Shown piece by piece: positions 56,608-64,000 of a stretch of 64,000 nucleotides of DNA. A program made the position numbers and the translations under genes. The DNA comes from Mortierella alpina (taxonomy: Eukaryota > Mortierellomycota > Mortierellomycetes > Mortierellales > Mortierellaceae): positions 2,170,001-2,234,000 of the forward strand of contig JANATF010000007.1 in assembly GCA_029449245.1 (NCBI GenBank), written 5' to 3'. Every line of letters begins with the position of its first letter. The stretch's first letter is position 1. The notes under the pieces were generated by a model. The model was not told the origin of the DNA, did not search any database, and saw only the letters and a list, made by a program, of their open reading frames with translations.

Positions 56608-57007
56608 GGTTGCAGGAAGAGTAGACAAGCGAGCAGGGCTATGGAAAGATGCAGGCGGTATGGATGGTGCGCGTGATGACGGAGGAGCAAGAGGCACACG
56701 AGGGACGAGGAAAAAAAAAGGAGAGAGACAGAGACGGAGAGTGGGGGTATATGCTAGCAAGGGCTGCTGGGCAAGGGCACGGCAGCGAGAGAACAGCAGA
56801 AAACAGCCGAGAGATGGATCGGCAAGACAGAGACAAAGGACAAAGAGTGCGGATGGATGGGCATCCAGATGGAGTGATGTGTGGGTGTGGGCTGGCCAAC
56901 ATCTGTCTTTTCTCTCGGTCTGCAGGTGGCTTTGGCTGGTCGTCCAAGGGTCACACGCACTGACGCGATGCCCACGCGTCTGCCAGTGCTGTTTATTCTT
57001 TCATCGT

Positions 57008-57850
57008 CTATGGGAGGGGATTCCAGAACTGCTCGCGCTCCACCGACGGGGATCCAGGCGCCGTGGCGCTCTGCGGGTTCACCTGCCACGGCTTGCCCTT
57101 ACCCTGCCTCAGCCTATGCACGTCCTCAAACCCCACAAAGAAACTGCCCTTGCGCGCCGGTTCCTTCTTGCTCCTATTGCGCCTCGCCACAACAGTGCCT
57201 ACGACGATAACACCAATCGCAACCACGACTGCAACCGACGTCAGCACCCCCATCAGAGGCCCTTTTGAAGGGCCAGCATGATCCTGTGCCGACGGACTGG
57301 CAACAGAAGGCGATACTGAGGCTGAAGGGCTCGACTCTCGACCGTCGTCCAGGCCGCCTTGTGCCGTAGGAGCCACATGCGCGACACTGTTTGCTTCGCT
57401 GCCTGCAATATTGGATCCACCAGTTGCCTTGTTTTGGTGCAACTGCTTGCTACTCGGTGCAGGCGTGGTCTGGTGAGCAGGGCCACTAGCTGATGAGGAA
57501 GCGTCGCTGTTCATGTGGGGATTGGCAGCGGTTGGTGAAGCACTGGTCTTTGATGCCCTTTTGTGTGTTACAAAGTCCAAGGGAGCGTCCCCTCCAGGTG
57601 CAGCATTGACATTGGGAACACCCCTCGGCGCCAGGGACAGTGGCGCGCCTTCTGCAACTAAAGAAAGCGTTGTCGATGTCGCAGTCCACACCAAGAGTGC
57701 CACTGCTGCCGGTCGTGTTGAGACGAGGAGGGTGTTGCGTAAAGATCGTCGATGCGTGCCGCAGTGGGACCGAACAAAGATAGACGGAACTGAAAGTAGC
57801 ACCATGCAGCAATAAAGAATGGATGGGGCCAGAGGATATTTGATGTACAT
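57008..57850 (-). CDS. Single-pass membrane protein with Ser/Thr/Ala-rich extracellular part
   Basis: A single exon coding 280 residues from ATG 57850. An upstream ATG at 58000 would add 50 hydrophobic residues that look like leader sequence. A hydrophobic segment near residues 45-65 (AAVALLVWTATSTTLSLVAE) may be a signal peptide or anchor. Then come 120 residues rich in Ser, Ala, Pro and Thr, probably O-glycosylated. Next is a clear membrane helix, LMGVLTSVAVVVAIGVIVVGTVVA (given in part), and a basic cytosolic tail (RRNRSKKEPARKGS, then FEDVHRLRQGKGKPW). The layout is that of fungal wall-sensor-like proteins, but no sensor domain was recognised. Confidence 0.65.
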   Translation of the reverse strand: MYIKYPLAPSILYCCMVLLSVPSIFVRSHCGTHRRSLRNTLLVSTRPAAVALLVWTATSTTLSLVAEGAPLSLAPRGVPNVNAAPGGDAPLDFVTHKRASKTSASPTAANPHMNSDASSSASGPAHQTTPAPSSKQLHQNKATGGSNIAGSEANSVAHVAPTAQGGLDDGRESSPSASVSPSVASPSAQDHAGPSKGPLMGVLTSVAVVVAIGVIVVGTVVARRNRSKKEPARKGSFFVGFEDVHRLRQGKGKPWQVNPQSATAPGSPSVEREQFWNPLP

Positions 57851-60520
57851 TATGCGAGATTGGTGGTCAATATGGTATACAGGATTAAGTAGGGACCAGG
57901 AAAGAACAGACCCGAAGGGCAGGAGTAGAGCAAATGTAAAAGAGAACGAGACAAAGAACGAGGCGAGAGAGAAAGAAGCAGAAAAAAAAAGAGAAGGCAA
58001 GAAAAAAAGTAGAGTGGTAATGCGTTTTACAATTTAGAAACGAAGGGCGGCGGGAGCTTCAGGCGTGGCATAGCATAGCTTTGCATGGACATTGCATGAT
58101 GACTCTTTTGTTCTTTGCCTGTTTAAAGATGCTCACCTGCATTATTGTTCAGCTTGGTGCTCAACAATTGGTCCGTGAACTTCACCATTTTTCACTCGAA
58201 TGGCTCGGTCCTCTATCCTTAACCGCTAGCTTCGTGCGAGCTGCTACGCTGGCCCCGACAGGCACAGTTGCAGTTTGCGGCGTTACGGGGCCGTTGGCTG
58301 GCTTTGAGCAGAGGCACCTGTATATACAGAAAAATGCCAGGGAGTATGAGAGGGAGCGGGGAATAGATTATGGCACGTTAAAGGGGGCGACTACGGACAC
58401 CCATTCCTGCAGGCGAAAAAAGCAACACGAGATTCAGAGAGCTCAGAAAAAAAGTCAAGGAGACGGCAACGGTCGCTCCTAGGAGCATTCGACCCAATTT
58501 AAAATCGTCCCAAAGGATGGCGCCTCTCCAAGTGCAAGGGGTCGTGCAAAAGTAAAAATACGCCGTAAGCCCGCATGGAGGGGGCATTTCGTCCAGACGT
58601 AACGGTTCAAGAAACAGGACCACAACCTGACCTGTCCCAGCTCTTCACTTGGCGGCATCCAACAACATGGACATCCTTGCCAAAGTAGCCGAACTACTGT
58701 ACATGAGAACGACAGGACGTAGGACGGCCTCATAGGTACGACGAAGAGGAGAGAAGCCCATATGGGCGGACTGCTTCTTCACTCTTAATGGACCTCGGGT
58801 GCATGTTTCGATTCCCGGACCACGCACCATAAAAAAAAGAGTTTCGCGACAGGATATCCTTCAAAACAGTTCCCACATGGCTAATGAACGCTTCCACTTA
58901 GTCTTTAGATGTGGAACCGGTAGCGGTACTGCAGCCTGAGCCCAGGTTTAGGCTGGGATCGGTATGTAAGCTAATCCAAACTGTGCAAAGATGTTCTACA
59001 GCTTGAAAGAAAAAACGGCTACCCACTGCCAGATCTGGGCCTTGCGCAAAGCAAAACGATAACACAAACTTCGGACAAAGCACATCCCGATCATATAAAC
59101 AGAGTTTAGGTCGACCTGAGTAGCCTGTCCAGAGGTACCATTTGTATAGCGGAGCGCAAGAGATCATTCCCCGCTCAGCTCCCGCTCTCACGCAACAGTG
59201 CTGTCTCTTTACAATTGGTATCATTGAAGTATATATAACATCACTACAACTTTGCACTGCAATCAGAGATGCGGACTTTCACTCCATTCGAATACCAGTC
59301 TATCACCCTCTGTTCTTTGTGATTGAAGGCTATATCCATACTTCACTTGGACACGGTCCACTGCTCGCTTTGATCTCAAAACGCGCACGCGTTGAAGATT
59401 GAAGGGCGCAACCGCCGGAAGAATTGGTCTCGGTTCGTGCTGCAGGAAACCCACATGCATTTTCTCGTGGCCCATATGGCGTGCCGAGAGTGTGGCGGAG
59501 GCGAGCCGGCACAAGTCGATGAGCGGGACAGCCATGCAAGTGAGCTCAGTTCTACATGGCAGGCCCTTCAAACGTTCTTGGGTTCTTGGAATAGAAGTTG
59601 AATGAATGGATGTACGAAGCGGCCTTTTCGCCACATTGACAATCGATAACAGCAGTGCACACAAGAAGGAAAAAGTGAGGGTGCTCACGAGCTGAATGCA
59701 CCATTGTTTGTTCGACAAGGTTGAGAGCCTCTAACATGGAGGAGAGCGAGAATAGTCAGCATGCGGTACCCCCCCCCCCCCCCCCTGAGATTCCCGCGAT
59801 GCTAATTTGGTTTGCGATTGTACCTCATGAAAACCCGTCAAAGATATGGCGATATGGGGTAGGCTGAAGGGAGGCAGGCTGAAAGGTTTGATCAGATGAG
59901 TAGCATGCCTGGTCTGTGTGCTGCCTGCTGGGAGGCGGGCAGAGACGAGCGTGGTTCAGCTTCATAGACTCTCGTTGAGGTGGGATGGCGCCGGGTGGTG
60001 GTGGATGAGGGTGAGACCACGGAGGGAGGGTACCAATGGGTATGTACGCCTTCATATATACTCATGAGCACCCGCAAGAACAATCGGCATCGGACCTCCT
60101 CAGGACGGAAGGCAAACGACAATAGAACCTCGAAAAACGCCCTCATGCAGGACCAATCAAACCGGCCCAGAGTAGCGTTGGGACCCACCACAACGGATCC
60201 GACGAAAAGGACAAGAAAAGGGCAGGACTGAAGCAGGACGAGCGGAAATCTTAATTCAGTGGGGCCGCATGTGCGAGCACGCTGTCTCTTTCGCTCAGTA
60301 CACGCGCGCAGGTATCACCCACCATCGCTTCCGATGTCTGTCTTGCGCGTTTCTGCCGAGGTACCTCTGCCATCTCCAGCTCATGCAGCCCATTCAGCTG
60401 TTCATCCTGATCATCCTGATCATCCTGATCAGCTCAATCACCAAGCCTCGTGTCCCCTTGCTCGCACAGTTATATTGTCCTCTCGCACTCTCTCGCCCCC
60501 CCTCCTTTGTTCCTCATTGT
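57851..60520. other. Gene-poor stretch, about 2.7 kb
   Basis: No coding segment with a recognisable domain on either strand. Several short open frames (133 codons at 58081-58482 +, 151 codons at 59263-59718 -) have no family signature. Seen here: a purine-rich block at 57890-58010 (leader of the gene to the left), the perfect palindrome GCCCATATGGGC near 58757-58768, a C17 run at 59769-59785, and three copies of TCATCCTGA at 60402-60428. Confidence 0.45.
59769..59785 (+). repeat. C17 homopolymer
   Basis: Seventeen consecutive C residues on the plus strand, in gene-poor sequence. Such runs are prone to length error in assembly. Confidence 0.9.
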
Positions 60521-60528
60521 CGTGGAGC

Positions 60529-60598
60529 AGTGGGGTGCAGAGTGGTTACACCTAGGGTGAGCCTGGCCTAATGCGGGCGAGCAGGATCAAATCCCACT
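60529..60598 (+). other. Possible Pol III-type (tRNA-like) element
   Basis: Seen: an A-box-like TGCAGAGTGGTTA (60536-60548) and a B-box-like GGATCAAATCC (60584-60594), about 35 bp apart. Both are enclosed by the inverted repeat AGTGGG/CCCACT (60529-60534 and 60593-60598). The T-arm does not pair as in a normal tRNA, so it is not an intact tRNA gene. It may be a tRNA-derived SINE fragment or chance. Confidence 0.3.
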
Positions 60599-60734
60599 GG
60601 CGGATGGTGGCTCGCTGGTCTACGTTTCGTCTTCTAGTGCTGTCATCAGAGTGGTAAGAGACCATGACGTTGGATGCATGGTGTACTAGCACGCAAAAAA
60701 GTACCCGGGTCCAGTGGACCATCTACATTCGCTA

Positions 60735-60774
60735 CTTCCCAGCAAGTACGGCCCCCCTATTCACTGCTGGGAAG
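60735..60774 (+). other. Perfect 10-bp inverted repeat (hairpin)
   Basis: CTTCCCAGCA (60735-60744) and TGCTGGGAAG (60765-60774) are exact reverse complements separated by 20 bases containing a C6 run. The role is unknown. It is not followed by a T run, so a terminator is not implied. Confidence 0.75.
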
Positions 60775-60786
60775 CTCAGTTGCTGA

Positions 60787-60877
60787 GAGAGAAAGAGCGA
60801 GCGAGCGAGCGCGTGTGTGTGTGTGAGAGAGAGATAGAGCGAGAGAGGGAGAGATGGAGGTAGAGAGCGAGAGCACG
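60787..60877 (+). repeat. Compound GA/GAGC/GT microsatellite
   Basis: Runs of gaga, gagc repeated, then gtgtgtgtgtgt, then gagagaga and related purine-rich sequence over about 90 bp, on a strand nearly lacking C. Confidence 0.8.
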
Positions 60878-62081
60878 CTCCTGCCCTGTTCGCCCAGGTC
60901 TGTTCCTCCTTGCCGTTTCTGTACTAGCGTTCGATCGAAGCCTCGCTTTCCATTTACTTGGACGTTCTATTCAGTACTTCTCTCCCCTGCTCTCTCTTCA
61001 CGTTCACCCACACACAAACCCTTTTTTTTACTTTTTTTTTTTTTTTTTTTTTTTTGGGTGTACCAACCCAGCTCTGTGCATGTATACAATTAGTCTATCG
61101 TATTCTGCAGACTGTGCAGACGATGCCCATGTCATTAATAAACCTTCCATCGTCCCATTCCCACTCGTTCCTTGCTCTCTCCTCTTTCTCTGTTCTTAAA
61201 AACAGGGCACAAGAGTGCGCTGTGTCTCGTTTTTTTGTTTGAATGTTTTGTCAGATTGTTTGTTTCCTCCCTTTCTCTCTTTTCCTCGTCTTTCCCCATT
61301 CACTCTTGTACCCGCACCCTCTGACGCTCGCACTCACTCGCACTTTCCACGACACTCGCACCCACACCCGCACATCCATTCTCCCCTTTTGTTGCCTCTC
61401 CCTCTGCTCCTCTCTACCCCTATCCTGTCATCGCCTCTGATTACGCCGGCTCTTCACACTCGAGCAACAGTGGAATACGACCTTTGCGAGATTAATTGGC
61501 GACAATCGTTAGGCTTTTACGTTTGTGGGTATACTCCATACACACAACAACGATTGTTGATATCTCTCAGCCTGTTTGAAGCATACGTTCCTGCCGATCT
61601 CAGGGTGCGACCCAAGCGCCGCAAAAGAAAAGGTGACCATCCCCCCTTCAGTCCACACAACCCTTGCTGCGGTTGTCCCCTTGCTGTTCTCTGCCTCTTG
61701 GCGGATAATCGAATTTTGATCCACCGGGAACGACCCCGTCCCCCAAAGAAGGTTTCGAGGACATGTGTACGGACAGACCCATCTGCTGGTGCGCTCGCTC
61801 GTGCCTGTCTTTCTCTCACCTTCACGCTCACTCGTTCTTCTCTGACCTTTCTCGCCCTTCTTTGTTTCGGAATGGCCGAAACGAATGTCGATGCCTTCTG
61901 CCGCTCGCGTTCTTTCCCGAGTGCCTCGCACTGACAGTTTTTTTTTGCTTCTCACCTTCTTTTCAGATCACGCCTCGGGTTCAACTTGCCTAAACTGCGT
62001 GGAGTCCAAGTCACCAGCAGGACAACTTTAAAGCCGTCTGAGAGCCCCATTCGGCCACTTGGCGCCCGCATTTGGTCTGAT
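60878..62081 (+). promoter_or_regulatory. Long C/T-rich leader region of the last gene
   Basis: 1.2 kb of strongly pyrimidine-biased plus-strand sequence with the T24 run and CACTCGCAC-type repeats (61326-61375). No protein domain was seen in its open frames. It is likely promoter plus 5' leader, possibly with introns. Confidence 0.4.
61032..61055 (+). repeat. T24 homopolymer
   Basis: Twenty-four consecutive T residues within a C/T-rich stretch (60960-62000) that probably contains promoter and leader sequence of the gene beginning near 62082. Confidence 0.9.
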
Positions 62082-64000
62082 ATGAATATCGCACAAGAGG
62101 ATCTGAGATCGCTCATGAACAGGTACGGGGGTATATGTGGATATGTGTAAACGAATCACATCACACCAAGTGCATCGTCATTCCGTGGTTGTACCTCTTG
62201 AGTATGGAAACAAGGGGTGGGGGGAGAGTGCTAGAAAATGTCGGCGATTATTTTGTGTCCACGACAGTGCATGTTAAGACAATCTCTTTCGTTCGTCTCC
62301 GTCTTTACCTGCTATGTAGTCTCGTGGACTCTTCAGTCAACGCCAAGATGTCCTTCTCGCGGGGGTCCATATCCGATACCTACCATCTTCTGCAAGAGGT
62401 TAGGCGAACCGCCGAGCGTCTTGAGCACAGGATGGTCGATCAGAATCGTAGACAGGCAAGTTCATAGTGATTCACCGCCTCTTGAATGAATACCTCAGCT
62501 CGTCCCTGCCCCATATGTGGAGAGGTGGAGAGCCATGGCCTTCCCACCTGCACACTTATGACAGTCCATTTCATTCTGTCGCCAAAGCCGTGTTTAATCT
62601 AACAGACACTGTTCACGTCCTTTGTGTCTTCCTTCTTCTGCTCCCATTTTTTTCAAACAGCGCTCCGTTAGCCACGGCGAGCATACTCAAGCAGCACAGA
62701 TACATTCGAGCAGCGAGCGCCAAGGGTCGAAACGAGCCGTGTTTGTCCACACACCCTCTGGATCCTGCGCAGATATCCAATCGTATCAGCATGTACATCA
62801 GCTTTACTCATTCAAAGACCCTCAGTCGCCAGGCCAGCTGCCGCCGCCTTCCCATAACCAGCCATTGAACCATCCTGGCTGGATGTCTGTATCCAGCTCG
62901 AGGCCAGGATCGCGCTCCAGTACCGAATCTGGGTCAAGTTTCCCTCCACCGTCGTCGGCCGTCGCCAAGATGTACCAGCAGCAATACCGAGAAGCCAACG
63001 AGGGCCATCTCGAGCCGAGGCCTCAGCAGCCAGTCTCTGATACTTATTCCTCCCGGCCCAATGCACACGACCTGGCCGAGGAGACGCGGCAGTACGGCTA
63101 TTCATCCTCGTCGGCAAAGAGTGCGCAGCCAACGTTCCGACAGCGGCACACGTCTTTGCCCCAGGTCCTGCACCAGCGGCACGGCCCGCATCACCAGCAC
63201 TACGCACAGCAGGCAGCAACTTACCAGTCTTCGCTGCCAGAGCCGTCGGCTCCGCCGCATAGTGCCTCTGGCAAGACCCAGCAGCACCACGCGACGCGCG
63301 CGCAGGAACCACTCGCGCAGCCACATCGCCAGCCCTATCCCGCGCCTCGGCCGTACACGCCTCCATCGCCCTTGTTTTCCCCACAGCACCAACATCAACA
63401 TCAGCATCTGCATACACATCAACACCAGCACCAACATCAGCATCTACACCAGGCTCAGCAGCACTCATCGCACGCCCATCGCCATCCTCCTCACGACCAT
63501 GCCACGCACGGTGACCAGTCTGTGCTTCAGGATTTTACGCAGCACGACCGCGCCATGTACTATGACCATCCGCGACATGCAGCAGCAGCAGTAGAGGCGC
63601 ATCACCATCATCAGGAAGGGCGCTACCAGCTAGAGCAGAGCCACCACCTGCTCCCATCCAACAGGGCTTCCCAGACTGCCTACAGGCCAGAGCAGCGCGG
63701 CAAGGCGACATCTATACTCAACCTGATACATCACGACCAAGACTACAAGGATCCTGACATCAAGCGACTTGTCGACACAGAGCAACCACTTCACACCTCT
63801 TCCTCCTGCTCATCTTCACGCAGAGGCTCCATAGCATCATCTAAGAACATGCAGATCTCACCAAAACAGTCATCGCCAAACGGCTATCGCGGTGAAGGCA
63901 GGGGAATCCTTCGTTTCTCGGGTCCCGGCGTCAACGCCCCGTTCTACACGACTTCACCCTCGCAGACCAGGGGTGACAACTCCGGGTCAAGGACACAGTT
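62082..64000 (+). CDS. His/Gln-rich protein of unknown function (partial, runs off the window)
   Basis: Three exons: 62082-62122, 62320-62455 and 62661 to the edge, giving at least 505 residues. Exon one reads MNIAQEDLRSLMN. Exon two continues with DSSVNAKMSFSRGSISDTYH and a helix LLQEVRRTAERLEHRMVDQN. Exon three is open for 1340 bases without an internal ATG near its start: RSVSHGEHTQAAQ, then Ser/Pro-rich sequence. His/Gln repeats (QHQHQHQHLHTHQHQHQHQH) follow, then GKATSILNLIHHDQDYKDPD and GRGILRFSGPGVNAPFYTT. The second intron (62456-62660) has a GC donor, AG|GCAAGT, and a CAG acceptor. No GT alternative keeps the frame open. The start is uncertain: the frame is open upstream of 62082, and an AG acceptor at 61967 could join an earlier exon. 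Function not recognised. The coiled-coil-like segment and disordered tail suggest a nuclear regulator, but this is a guess. Confidence 0.65.

Noticed and set aside
58780-58835. Possible tRNA (TTTCGATTCC B-box-like, CACGCACCA end)
   Set aside because: Neither the T-arm nor the acceptor stem pairs on either strand.
59263-59718. 151-codon minus-strand open frame
   Set aside because: No recognisable family, and overlapping frames of similar length on the other strand suggest chance.

Overview
This window is nuclear DNA of an early-diverging filamentous fungus, most likely of the Mortierellaceae (Mucoromycota). The basis is indirect. Genes are packed tightly on both strands, usually with 1-6 short introns (GT-AG, with two GC-AG cases). 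Many proteins carry long Gln/Ser/His-rich tracts. The gene set (Ecl1, DUF2015, TCO89-like, RSC1/CSC1, STK32-like kinase, GPH sugar transporter) is fungal and not that of an ascomycete yeast. No CRISPR array, rRNA or intact transposon was seen. The exon structures below were built by hand. Apart from the last, partial gene, whose total cannot be checked, every joined reading frame was checked for codon phase.

Layout. 1-19.8 kb: CSC1/OSCA-type channel (partial, -), NAA50 acetyltransferase (-), RRP41 exosome subunit (+), ASA1 WD40 protein (+), a TBC-domain protein with a 1.8 kb first intron (+), RBX1 RING-box protein (+), haspin kinase (-), an ECHDC1-like enoyl-CoA hydratase (+) and an alpha/beta hydrolase (-). 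20.5-34.2 kb: Ecl1-family zinc protein (-), CENP-B/Tc5-type DNA-binding protein (-), STK32/YANK kinase (-), six-repeat Kelch protein (-), paraoxonase-like protein (-). 35.4-49.9 kb: small Tyr/Gln/Pro-rich membrane protein (-), YeiH/UPF0324 transporter (+), a giant Mic26/Mic27-like MICOS protein (-), SMYD-like SET protein (+), TPR-MYND protein (-), DUF2015 protein (+), arrestin-fold protein (+). 50-58 kb: sideroflexin (+), GPH sugar transporter (-), TCO89-like TORC1 protein (-), single-pass membrane protein (-). 58-62 kb is gene-poor, with simple repeats and a possible Pol III-like element. From 62 kb a His/Gln-rich protein (+) runs off the end.

The genes are mostly unrelated housekeeping genes rather than a cluster. 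They pair up as divergent neighbours sharing promoters (NAA50/RRP41, haspin/ECHDC1, membrane protein/YeiH, MICOS/SET, MYND/DUF2015) or as convergent pairs with very short 3' gaps (sideroflexin/GPH transporter 86 bp; SET/MYND 110 bp). Loose themes are mitochondria (MICOS, sideroflexin, ECHDC1-like), chromatin and cell cycle (haspin, RBX1, ASA1, SET, CENP-B-like), and nutrient/TOR and lifespan signalling (TCO89-like, Ecl1, ASA1, arrestin).
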